Shown: piece by piece, positions 22,726 through 32,896 of the stretch
Position numbering within the stretch: the first letter of the stretch is position 1
Layout of the letters: every line of letters starts with the position of its first letter
Program-made: the position numbers and the translations under genes
From: Ziziphus jujuba
Taxonomy: Eukaryota; Streptophyta; Magnoliopsida; Rosales; Rhamnaceae
Assembly: GCF_031755915.1 (NCBI RefSeq)
Contig: NC_083379.1
Span: forward strand, 19,602,001 to 19,666,000
DNA length: 64,000 bases
Direction: 5' to 3'
Notes under the pieces: model-generated
The model's input: only the letters and a program-made list of their open reading frames with translations
What the model was told of the DNA's origin: nothing
The model's database searches: none

Positions 22726-23690
22726 TCTCAAGGAAATAGGTCCATGGAGGATTATTAGAAGGAGATGGAGATTCTTATGATGAGGTTAAGCATGAATGAA
22801 GATAGAGAAGCAACCATGGCAAGGTTTGTTAGTGGTTTGAATCGTGAAATAGCCAATCAACTAGAATTGCAACAATATGTAGAATTGGAGGAGATGTTGC
22901 ATGTGGCTATTAAATTAGAGCATCAATTCAACAGGAGGGGTGTAGGCTCACAGTTTAGGGGTGTTTCCAACAGTGGAAGATCAAATCCAACTGCTTGGAG
23001 GAGCAATCCAACCTTTAAAGCAAGACAAAAACTGAAGCTAGGTGAAGAGAGCTCCGAATTTGCCCAAGCACCAAAGAATGAGGTAAAATCTGATCCTAAA
23101 CCTTCAAGATCTAGAGAAACTATTTGTTTTAAGTGCTAGGGATGAGGACATATCGCTAGCCATTGCCCGAATAGAAGAATCATGGTGTTAATGGGTAATG
23201 GAGAGCTAGAATCGGAAAGTGAGGAAAGTGGAGATGTAGCCGAGCAAGAGGAGGAAGACTTTGAGGATGAAGCCGAAATCTTGCATGCATCCAATGCCGA
23301 ATTAAACTTGGTTTCTAGGAGAATGCTGGCTGTATACAAGGATGATGATCAAGTTCAAAGAGAAAACATCTTTCACACCCGATGTGAGATCCAAGGTAAG
23401 ATTTGTAGTATGATTATTGATAGTGGAAGTTGTACAAATGTAATTAGTAACATTGTGGTTGATAAACTAGGCTTAAAAACTATTAAACATTTGGAACTGT
23501 ATATATTATAATGGTTTAATGATAGTGGTGAGATGAAAGTAAATAAACAAGTCAAAGTAAAATTCAACATTGATAAATATATGGATGTTGTGTTGTGTGA
23601 TGTTGTGCCTATGTATGCTGGTCATATATTGTTGAGGAGGCCATGGAAATTTGATAAAGATGCCATACATTAGGGGGAGAGAACTCCATT
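22726..23690 (+). pseudogene. Gypsy gag C-terminal part and aspartic protease
   Basis: Continues gag with EILMMRLSMNEDREATMARF, LNREIANQLELQQYVELEEM and AIKLEHQFNRRG. A zinc knuckle follows near 23123-23170 whose Cys/His residues remain (CFKC..GHIASHC), but two codons inside it are stops (TAG, TGA). Then comes the retroviral-type aspartic protease with IIDSGSCTNVIS (about 23414-23450) and its hydrophobic continuation to about 23670. A TAA near 23509 and the knuckle stops break it. Stops at TAG/TGA positions in Gln/Trp/Arg-like contexts fit C-to-T decay. Confidence 0.85.
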
Positions 23691-24491
23691 GTTTTTAATT
23701 TTAAAGGCAAGAAGGTCAAGCTGGAAACATTGACCCCAAAGGAAGTTTTTAGAGACCAATTACAAATGCAACAAAGGAGGGAAGCTAAGAGGCTCAAAGA
23801 GAAGGCTAGTATGGCACCAACGGTTTCACCATCCATTCAAAAGGGAAAATGTGAGCTTGCTATCCAATGCAAGTCCTCTAACCCAGGTTGAGTGGAAAAA
23901 TTATAATAAACCCGAGAGTGAGGAATTTAGTGTAAAAGCTGAGAGTGATGTAAAACCCATTGAATCCGTGTGTGAGAAAGGAAAAGAAAGAAAAGAGAGG
24001 AAAAAAAAATTTATCTTAGTTATGGAGATGTTAATAAATCCATATTGAGTAAGAAACCATTGCTGGTCATGAATTATAAAGATGCTTATTTAAAAATGCT
24101 TTTGTTGTATAGAAATTTATCTGCTTTGTTGAAAGCTTTACTTTGTGGAAATTTGAAAATTTGGAAGAGATTATTTGCTAACTTTAAAAAGTGTAATTTT
24201 TGCCATAATGAGCATGTATTTCTAGATTTTTTTTGTGATAGTGTTTGACCCAAGTGATTTGGTTTGGTTGCACTTACAAAAAGAGAGGTTTCCAAAATAA
24301 AGAAAGTCAAAGCTTATATCATGTGTGGACGGACTTTTTCAAGTTTTGAAGTGGATTAACGAGAATGCTTACAAACTTGATCTAACAGATGAGTACAATG
24401 TTAGTACCACATTTAATGTTGCTGATTTATCTCCTTTTTCTATATGTGATGATCTTTATTTAATGACAAATCCTTTTCAAGAGGAGGGGAA
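23691..24491 (+). pseudogene. Post-protease remnant and integrase C-terminal end, with polypurine tract
   Basis: After the protease only a Lys-rich stretch (KLETLTPKEVFRDQLQ, then REAKRLKEK) and uncharacterised sequence remain. At about 24240 it jumps to the very end of a gypsy integrase: FDPSDLVWLHLQKERF, GLFQVLKWINENAYKL, YNVSTTFNVADLSPF. Reverse transcriptase, RNase H and the integrase core are therefore deleted. The tract AAGAGGAGGGGAA, ending at 24491, is the polypurine tract before the 3' LTR. Confidence 0.8.
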
Positions 24492-25547
24492 TGATGAGAA
24501 TCCGCCCAAGCCCACACAATCGACAACCCGCCGGGGTGCTAACCCGATACGGATGAAAACCGAGCCAATCACTAGGGCTCAAGCTAAAATATTTAAGGAA
24601 AACCTAGCTATCTTTATCTAGGGAGTAATTAATTCTTAAAAGGGCTTGTTCATACCCGAAGATATAAGACTCGTTTTAAGCATCTAAGTGCTGGAGGCTG
24701 ATACAGACCCGGATAGCTGTTTTCGTGCAAATATGGACTCCAGGCAGCAAAAAATGGTTCCAACACTTCATGGATTCAATGAATATCATTAAGAGGTCAT
24801 GGAATCCAGCCAAGGTAGAATAAAAAGCATCTAAAATGGGCTTGTATGGACAGTAAGTAAATTTGGCCGAAAATGTGCTGTTTAGCCGCTGACTTTGATG
24901 GTTCTTCTTGTTCAAGCAGGTTTGACCCATTCCAATTAACGGGAAACATGTGGGAATCATTATTAATCATATTTGGAATCCTAAATGGCATATGGAAGTT
25001 GATTTGGGGCCCAAACAAGCTGGAGATTGTCAAAGTTAGCTTACTTAAAAAGATAGTCAATTTGGTTTCCATTTATTTATTTTTTGGAAAAATCAACTTA
25101 TAAAAGTTATTATTTTATTATTTTCATTGTAAATTAATTAATTCCTATTTCAAAATTAATCCAAATTAGATTAGGAAAGAAGGTGATTTTCGGCCATCAT
25201 TAGGTTTCCTATTCTATGTGGTCGGTTTTACCTAGTTTATTAGGGTTTTATTTTGTAACTTTTTTTAGCCTATTTAAGAGCGTGTTTTATCACTAATATT
25301 CAGTACATTATTCACACAGAAAATTATTTGTGAGATTGAATTCTCCTTGTTCTCTTTGAACACCTAAAACATCATTAGTGAATGAATGTTTTAGTTTGAC
25401 TTATCAATCACGTATTATGGTGTCTTCATTATAATAAGGTTTCTAATCACAGGTTGGTTAGGGGTTGAGGTGACCAGTAGAACTGGAACATAATTAGATC
25501 TGAGCTATAATATGGGTTTAGACGCAGGTCGTCCTAGGTTCGTATCA
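24492..25547 (+). repeat. 3' LTR of the pol-deleted gypsy element
   Basis: 1056 bp, from TGATGAGAATCCGCC to TTCGTATCA, matching the 5' LTR at 17542-18662 with moderate divergence and small deletions. The target-site copy TGAAC follows at 25548-25552. Confidence 0.92.
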
Positions 25548-25587
25548 TGAACAGTGGCAAAAAAAGAAAAAGAAAAGGGACCTATCA
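25548..25587 (-). repeat. Chromovirus 3' LTR, small fragment
   Basis: The first 40 bases (on the minus strand) of the chromovirus 3' LTR. The edge TGATAGG on the minus strand lies at 25581-25587, preceded by the purine tract complementary to 25588-25599. It matches 30303-30341 of the intact 5' LTR and continues at 17536 across the inserted element. Confidence 0.85.
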
Positions 25588-28500
25588 CTCTTTCCCCCTA
25601 AAAGAATCCTTGTCCTCAAAGATGAATGCAGGATAAGTTTTGCAAAATTGCCATTTGTTCTCCCATGTTGTATCTTCTTCATTAACTCCTACCCATCAAG
25701 AATAGGTTTGAATTGTGGCAAGTTACTCTCAACTGTTGAAACTGGAGGAAGGACTGGTGAAGCCTTAGGAATAGAACCATCGTGCTTCTTAAGTAGGCTC
25801 ACATGGAACACGTCATGTATTAGGGAATTGGTGGGTAACAGCAAATGATATGCCACAGGCCGAAGACGCTCTAACACCATGTAAGGTCCATAAAACTTGG
25901 GAGAGAGCTTCAAATTTTCCTTAGAAATGATAGAGTGCTGCCTATATGGTTGTAATTTAAGATAGACATAGTCCCCAACATTATATTCTACCTCTCTATG
26001 CCCTATGTTGGCCCTAAACTTCATGCAATTTCTAGTTAGAACAAGGTTTCAATGCAAGTCTTTCAAGATTTGAGACCATTCACATAGAAACGTATTAACT
26101 GCTTGTACCTTTGTGGTTTGTGGCACGCAGGATAATGGCATCGGTGGCAGTTGCCTATAAACGACTTCAAAGGGGGTCACTTTGGTTGCAACATGTCGAG
26201 AGGTGTTATAGCTATATTCTGCCCATGCTAGCGACTCCACCCAATTCTTTGGTTGGCCTCCCATAAAATAGCGTAAACACTATTCTAGGTCTGGTTGAGG
26301 ACCTCAATTTACCCATCTATCTAGGGGTGGTAACTAGAGCTCAGCTTAAGAGTAGTTCCTTGCAGTTGAAACAATGTTTTCCAAAACAAATTGGTAAAGA
26401 TTTTATCTCTATCACTAATAATGGAAGTGGGCATATCGTGGAGCTTAATAACATGATCAACAAAGGCCTTTGCTACCATTACTGCTGTGTAAGGATGTTT
26501 GAGGGGAATGAAATGGACGTACTTTGATAATTGATCAACCACCATCATAATTGTCATGAACCCGCGTGACGAAAGAAGACCTTCAATGAAATTCGTAGAT
26601 ATGTCAGTCCAATTTCAATCAGGAATGGGCAGTGGCTGAAGGAGTCTTGCGGGTCAGGTACTTTCACTTCTGTTTCGTTGTCAAGTATTGCATTCTTTAA
26701 TGAAGCCTTTCACCACTGTTTTGAGACCAAGCCAGTAAAAATCTCTCTTTATTTTGCTTAAAGTCCTATGATAATCGAAATGTCTGCCCATTGGTGAAGA
26801 ATGATATCCAGCTAGGAGGTTGGGAATTAGAAATAAAGTAGGTTCAAACAATCTTGCCCTGTTTAAACCAAACACCATCATGGAAACTAAAATCATGGGA
26901 ATGTAATTTGGCATATCGATTGTAATATTCATCTGTTGTCACTTCCTATTGGAGCTTGGCCCACTAGTCTGCATGGGGCATAATAACTGCATGGCAATGA
27001 AGTTCTATCTTCTTAGAAAAAGTGTCTTCCCCTTGGTTCTCTTTCCCTTTCTTATATTCAATGGAGTATTCATATCCCATTAGTTTTGGTAACCAATGGG
27101 CCTCAACCGGTGTAGTGATTCGTTGCTGAAGCAGATATTTCAAACTTCTTTGGTCGATTCTAACCACAAAGGGTTTACTTAGTAGGTACAGATGCCATTT
27201 TTGAACAATCTTCACAATGGCTAACATTTCTTTTTCGTAGATGGACAAGGTCGATACTGATTTCTTCAAGGCCTCACTGAAATAAGCAACCCATCTGTCT
27301 TGCTGAATTAGAATGGCACCAATTCCTTCATTACATGCATCACTCTCTACTATAAAAGGCTTGGTAAAATCAAGTAAGTTGAGGATAGAAGGTTAAGTCA
27401 TGGCCTATTTCAAACAGGTAAAGGATGTTTTAGCCTTGGGTTTTATCAAAACCCTTCCTTAGTGAGCAGTTTAGTTAATCCCACTGCAGTGGTCCTAAAT
27501 CCACTTAAAAAATTTCTATAGTATCCAGCTAGACCAAGAAATCGCCAAAGTGCTTTCTATGTGGTTGGTGTCAACCAATCAATAACGGTCTGAATTTTTG
27601 CAAGATCCATATGGACTCCTTCTTGAGTGATGATGTACCCTAGCTAACCAACATATGTCACTCCAAATCTACACTTGGATTTTTTAGCAAACATTTGGTT
27701 AGTAGCAAAGATGTTGAGAATGGTTCTTTTATGGGAGAGGTACTCCTCCCATGTTTTACTGTAAATTAAAATGTCATTGAAGAAAACCAATACCATTTTT
27801 TGAAGATGTGGTCGGAATAGGTCGTTCATTAACCCTTGAAAGGTGGCCTGTGCATTGGTTAATCGAAAGGCATGATTACAAATTCGCAGTGCCTTTCTTG
27901 TGTCTGGAAAGTCGTCTTATTGTTATCTTCTTCCTTTACCCTAATTTGATGGTATCCAGCTCGAAGATCCAATTTTGTAAAGTACCTGGAGTCATGCAAC
28001 TCATCAATTATTGAAATAGGATGTTTATCTTTAACGATGATAGCATTGAGGTATCGAAAATCAACACAAAATTTCCATGACCCATCTGTCTTCTTGACGA
28101 ACAAGACTAGAGAAGAGAAGTGGCTACAACTAGGCCGAATCAATCTGGCTTCCAAGAACCCACGAACCATCTTTTCAATTTTAGATTTTTGGTAGTAAGG
28201 ATACGTACAAGGGTGCATGTTGACTAGAGGATGATTAGGCAGTAGTGGAATGCTATGATCTTGAGTTCGTCATGGTGGCAATTTCGACAGTTTAGAGAAC
28301 ACCTGTTGGAATTCAGAGAGCAATTCCTCTATATCCGTTGGTAGGTCAGTGTCTTCATAGTTTCCTGCTATATGCATGAGTACATACTCATCTCCTTCCA
28401 AGCTATGCAATTATGATTCATAAAATTTCTTAGGTGGACCCAGTGTAAACCCCTGAAGTACATGCCTTTGTCCCCGCATATTAAAAGGCATGGTGAGTTT

Positions 28501-28800
28501 GCTATAGTCAATCTTTATGGCCTTTAAGATTTGCAACCATTGAACCCCCAATACAACTTGGAATCCCGCCATAGAAGGCACATAAAAATAAGTGTTTATC
28601 ACATCTTTGAATGAGTAAGTTAAGACCGACACACCTGCCAAAGCATTTAATTTTATCCTCGGAAGCCACCATAACTTGTAGCTTGGCATTACGAGTAATG
28701 GACAGCCTCAACCATTGGACTAGTGCCTCATCTATGAAGTTATGCATGCTTCCTCTGTCGATTAATACAATTACATCATGGTTTTATAATGTTCCTTGAG
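25588..28800 (-). pseudogene. Chromovirus pol: protease, reverse transcriptase, RNase H, integrase, chromodomain
   Basis: Domains in minus-strand order. Protease is near 28780-28500, with DRGSMHNFI where DSG is expected. Reverse transcriptase is 28218-27644, with VDFRYLNAI, FTKLDLRAGYHQI and VFFNDILIYS, where the second catalytic Asp-type residue is Asn. RNase H is about 27290-26960 (SIYEKEMLAIV, DQRSLKYLLQQR). The integrase zinc part is near 26830-26690 (GYHSSPMGRH). The integrase core is about 26557-26290 (VVDQLSKYVHFIP, ISDRDKIF, IEVLNQ). Then come the integrase C-terminus (NVGDYVYLKLQPYR, 26024-25689) and a chromodomain tail to 25588 (TTWENKWQF, across a frame shift). Many stops and shifts; inactive. 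Confidence 0.88.
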
Positions 28801-29894
28801 CTTAGATGGTTCGTGGATGCTTAGCTTCGACAATGGCTGGATTAATATTTCTGGAATTGCCTCCTCTTCTGCTATTTCCCTTGGTAGGGAGTCTTCGTCC
28901 TCCTCAAGGGAATCTTCAATCATGAAGAGATAGGAGCATTGGCAGCGGTGTCTTGGTGTGAAGTTTTCATCACAATTAAAGCAGAGCCCCTTAGCTCATT
29001 GGTCCTTCACTTCCTGGCTCGAGATTCGTTGAGTGTTGGTGTTATTTGGAGTTCTTACTGTAGAAGGTGGTCCCAATACTTCTACTGTGGTGTCATTGGT
29101 GGGGCAAAGGATTGAAACATCTCCAGCTTGGTGGTTGTAACTAGGATTTCTCTTTTACCACTGGTTTTGTTCTTCAATAAGTCTCAATACACCAATAGCG
29201 TCAGTGAGTGATCGAGGTTGCTTAATTTTTACTTCAAGACGTATGTCTTCTCGGAGTCTTACTGTGAATACCACAACCAAGTAATGCTCGGGCAACCCAT
29301 CAATATGTTGTAATAACTTTTTGAATTCAGACTGGTATCGATCTATGATAGTGACTCATTTCAACCTAGTGAAAGCTTCCGATGGATCATCATATTTGGT
29401 GGCCCAAATCAATGCAATATTGCCTTGGTCAATTCAGCCCAGGTAAGAGGTCCTCTAAATTTAGTAAGCCACCAGTACCATTGCAAGGCTAGTCCTTCCA
29501 ACTAGTATAGGTTGATGGTACTTGCTGCAAGGGTTCAATATTTTTTAGTTCAAAATATTGTTCACCTTTGTGTATCTAGCCATGCGGGTTGTTGCCGTCA
29601 AACTTGAAAAATTTGAGCTTGGGTCTTAACGAGTTCAAGTCAGTCAGCTTGGTAGAATTTGCAACTCCAGAGTGAGTCCCCAACTTGTTGGCCGAGTATT
29701 CTCCTTGCCTGAATCGATGTTTGATCATGATCTTCTGATAACTTGAGGGATTGGGCATGCAACATTTGTAAGTCAAATAGCATAGTCTAGAGTGTGGCAT
29801 TGATCTGACCCAGGTTAGTGTTGATCTTGTCTAAGCGAATGCTATGTTGATGCAAGGTTTCCTTAACTTCTGACTGGAATTCCGCTTGTGCCAT
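28801..29894 (-). pseudogene. Chromovirus gag
   Basis: ATG at 29894 on the minus strand, 38 bases after the primer site (MAQAEFQSEVKETLHQ). Stops begin after about 38 codons. The capsid-like middle is degenerate. A zinc knuckle near 28990-28930 reads GLCFNCDENFTPRHRC, with the Cys/Cys/His/Cys spacing intact. It is broken throughout by stops and shifts. Confidence 0.75.
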
Positions 29895-29931
29895 GGCTTG
29901 AGTTTTGGTCTCTATAAGGCTTCATGAATTG

Positions 29932-29943
29932 GCTCTGATACCA
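29932..29943 (-). other. Primer-binding site of the chromovirus
   Basis: Complement of TGGTATCAGAGC, one base from the inner edge of the 5' LTR, of the initiator-Met tRNA type. Confidence 0.92.
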
Positions 29944-29944
29944 A

Positions 29945-30341
29945 TGATGGGAGCCTTTGGGTGTATGTGTGATAAGCCACTGTTTTGGGCAATAAGAAAT
30001 AGAGCTAAACAGAGTTAAAAAAAAAAAAAAAAGAGTAAAGAGAGATAGAGAGATAGAGAGTAGAGAGAGAAAGGGGAGTAGAAAAAGAGAGGTTGAAAAA
30101 ATAACTTTTATTCCTTGCCTATCCTAAAATACATCTGGGTATTTATAAGTGAAACTAATAGCCACTCCTAACTTCTAGCCACTACAGGTAACATGATTAA
30201 CAAAATAACAACAGTCATAACAAAGATTAAGGACTCGTCCTTATAACAAACAGTTAAAAAAAATGACAACAGTCAGAGGACCCACTAACCATGCATCCCT
30301 TATGTGAACAGTAGCAAAAAAAAAAGATAAGAAACCTATCA
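29945..30341 (-). repeat. Chromovirus 5' LTR
   Basis: 397 bp. On the minus strand it begins TGATAGG at 30341 and ends CCCATCA at 29945. It contains a TATA-like region (complement of GGGTATTTATAAG near 30137). It matches the split 3' LTR. CAATT follows at 30342-30346. Confidence 0.9.
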
Positions 30342-30965
30342 CAATTATAAAAGCATTTGGATCCAAACAACAACCAAACTTGAAAGGATCCAATTTCACC
30401 TTACGAATGACATCGTATTGATCCTTATAATTATCCACAAATAAAGGATGATGCCCACAAGTGTTCTCCAGTCTATGGATTAGATTACGGCATATACCTT
30501 GAGGGTGATTACACAAAACCTTCATCCCATTCATTGACGTCCAATTCAACAGGTTGCCCAGGGTGTGTAGGTGGAGGTGCATGGTTAGTGTTAACAAGGT
30601 GGAGTGTTGATAGGAAGTGAAAGGATACCTTCACCATAGGAGCAATCATACTTTGCTTGAGCGGGTAGAGAAGTGTGTTGGTGACTATTGAATTGTGGTA
30701 TCCATGGGAAACTCTCCAAATTGTTTATGAAAGTTGAAAATTTGATTGGATAATTCAATCATCTGTTTAGACAGCTAGGCAAAATAATCTTCCTATATTA
30801 ATTGAAGAGTAACCATAGTACCTTGTAAAATGGTCATGTTACTATCCATTTGAGTCACAATGTCTTGGAGAGACTTATGAGACTACTCTACTTCCTTAAG
30901 CATCATGATGATGGTATTTGAGATATATGTGGAATCTAGTGAAATCAAGGATCCCAATAGAAAAC
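30342..30965 (-). pseudogene. Old gypsy gag relic, N-terminal part (nest level 1)
   Basis: Minus-strand translation includes MMLKEVE, KSLQDIVTQMDSNMTILQG, SKQMIELSNQIFNFHKQF, then YDVIRKVKLDPFKFG and a DPNAFI block that meets the inserted element at 30342. It continues at 17167. Several stops are present. This is the N-terminal half of the level 1 gag. The start of the element further right is not identifiable. Confidence 0.65.
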
Positions 30966-32891
30966 TTTGCAAGGTGACCAGAAATTGAGATTACCAGGAA
31001 TGGAAAGAGACAACTACCGGTGTGATATGTATAAAATAGACATGCAAATGGCTATTATGCAATCATATAATCTTATGCATGATACATTATTATTTTATGC
31101 AAAGTCCAAAATTTATAACATGTATCTCTTTACCTGAACATCAATACTCTCAAATACACTTACCATTGTAAACATATCATATCATATCATATCATAACAT
31201 ATTAAAATTTATGCCATAACTTAGAGCACAAAGAATTTAAAGTTGAAATTTTCCATAAGGTGTAAGACACCAACTTATCATATCTTATTCATAAGGTGTA
31301 AAACACTCACATATATCATATTGCGTGTGACTTCTTATTATTAAGTGTAGAGCACCAGAGCTCTCCTTAACCAACTTAGACAATGATCTTAGAACTTTCT
31401 TGTTCTGTGGTCAGTTCATTTCAACAACATTCACATAAAACATAATAACGTATCATACACTTATGAGTAAAATTCATAGATACATCATACCAAAGTAGCA
31501 TATTCTGATAAGCTTTCATAACATTAGTTTAATAGTAAAAATCAACTTAAGAAACAAAATTTATAATTTTGAACGAATCTTTCTAGAATTGATAGAAGCA
31601 AGTTAAAGGACCTGAACATAAGTTTCCAGATAAAAAGAGACATAGAAACCATTTTAAAACTTAATTTCAAAGTGCAGGACAAAATCCAAAGAAACAGTTC
31701 CAGCACAAAACATGCACTAGTCAAAATTCTATAACTCACAGAATATAAATGACTCGGTCTTTATACTTTAATACAAACTAGTAGACATTTAAAAGAGTCA
31801 ATATGCTGAATTTAATAATTTTTAGAGTTCATTTGCCTCAAAAACTATGATAGTCAAAAATCAAGTTCTAGCCGCAAAATGTAAATTCTTGTAAAACAGT
31901 CAAATTCCAAAAATCATAAGTAATTTAAAAAAATTCTGAATTTTATAATTCTTATATAAATAGAAATATATTTAAGTCTAGGTTTTTAAAATAATAGACC
32001 CATGTAACAAAAATCTCATTTTATAAACTGAAAGCCTTAGTTTCTCAACGTGGTCTAGCTTTGCAGACAGCACAACAAGTCTAAATTTGAAAATTCATAA
32101 CTAAATCAAGAAAAATCATTTGGGGTTAAATCAAATTGAAAAATGATCATTTATAAGTCTAGTTCTTAGGAAATCCAGTTTTGAAAAATAATTTTGCTTA
32201 GAATTCGAAAAGTGGGTCGGAACAAAAATTGTTCAGTTCAAACAGAACATGGGTTTTTTTCCCTTTTTTTTTTTTTTTTTTTGGTGGAAGGACTTTAAAC
32301 TTGCCTCAATATGATAACATGAACATATATATCATGTGTAGCACAAAAATACATGAAAATAAATTCAGAAACCAATATTCTTGTCATAAAACTTAGATCG
32401 TACTTAAACTTATCATTAAAACATCAAGGATCAAAGGTAGAACACATAAAGATCTAACCCCAACTATTCTATATATCAAAGAAATTACCTTAGTTTCTTC
32501 ATAATACAATAAAACCCCTTGTTGATCTACCAACTATGAAGTCTAACCAACAAAGAGAAATTTAATAAAGAACTCAGCTTTTAGATCTAATATCTTGGAT
32601 CACAACCCCAAGAAAGGAGTGATCTTACCTTCATTTTCTACAAAAAGATGTACCACTGATTCTAAAAGTTTAAACTATTAGAATATGAGTTTATTATGTA
32701 TATCAAGCTAACTTCTCTAGCATTCCCCTTAATTATAGTGGCTGGTAATGTCATGATAATGGGATTTGAACCTAGATTTCTAGGATTTTGAGCTCCGATA
32801 TCATATTAAATTATCACTGATCCCAAAAGAATAAGTTGTTAGGATGTGAATTTATTACGTATATCAAGCTTTTTTAACACTTTCTTATTCT
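30966..32891. other. No gene seen; probable repeat-derived DNA
   Basis: No coding region is recognisable. A short (ATATC)n-like run lies at about 31176-31200. Near 32790-32803 the complement of a degenerate primer-site-like TGATATCGGAGCTC occurs, which could belong to the old level 1 element or a copia relic. A T-run is at 32262-32281. Confidence 0.4.
32646..32871. repeat. Diverged direct repeat, two copies ~60 bp
   Basis: About 32650-32707 and 32812-32871 share an ACTGAT(T/C)C..AAAAG start, TTAGAATATGAG / TTAGGATGTGAA in the middle and a common TATATCAAGCT end, about 165 bases apart. Origin unknown. The second copy ends close to the solo LTR insertion site. Confidence 0.65.
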
Positions 32892-32896
32892 AGTAT

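Larger units (their letters stand above)
17542..25547 (+). mobile_element. Pol-deleted Ty3/gypsy LTR element (nest level 3)
   Basis: A plus-strand element with 5' LTR 17542-18662, primer site 18665-18676, leader, gag and protease (20953-23690), a short integrase-end remnant, a polypurine tract ending at 24491 and 3' LTR 24492-25547. Reverse transcriptase, RNase H and most of integrase are missing, so it is defective. It sits in the chromovirus 3' LTR. Its edges carry CGAAT (17537-17541) and TGAAC (25548-25552). The intact LTR copy at 30300-30310 reads TGAAC at this point, so these are an original duplication with two C/T changes. Two solo LTRs of the same family lie inside it. Confidence 0.88.
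17168..30341 (-). mobile_element. Ty3/gypsy chromovirus (nest level 2), interrupted in its 3' LTR
   Basis: A minus-strand LTR element. The 5' LTR is 29945-30341, the initiator-Met-type primer site 29932-29943, gag about 28801-29894, pol about 25588-28800 ending in a chromodomain, and the polypurine tract 25588-25599. The 3' LTR is split into 25548-25587 and 17168-17536 by the plus-strand element 17542-25547. The 5-bp duplications CAATC/CAATT flank it. The LTRs are about 400 bp. Chromodomain plus short LTRs place it among chromoviruses, possibly Reina-like (inference). Stops and shifts throughout make it inactive. Confidence 0.85.

Noticed and set aside
31170..31205. CRISPR-like or satellite array
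   Set aside because: It is only a short ATATC simple repeat; no spacer-repeat structure exists anywhere in the window.
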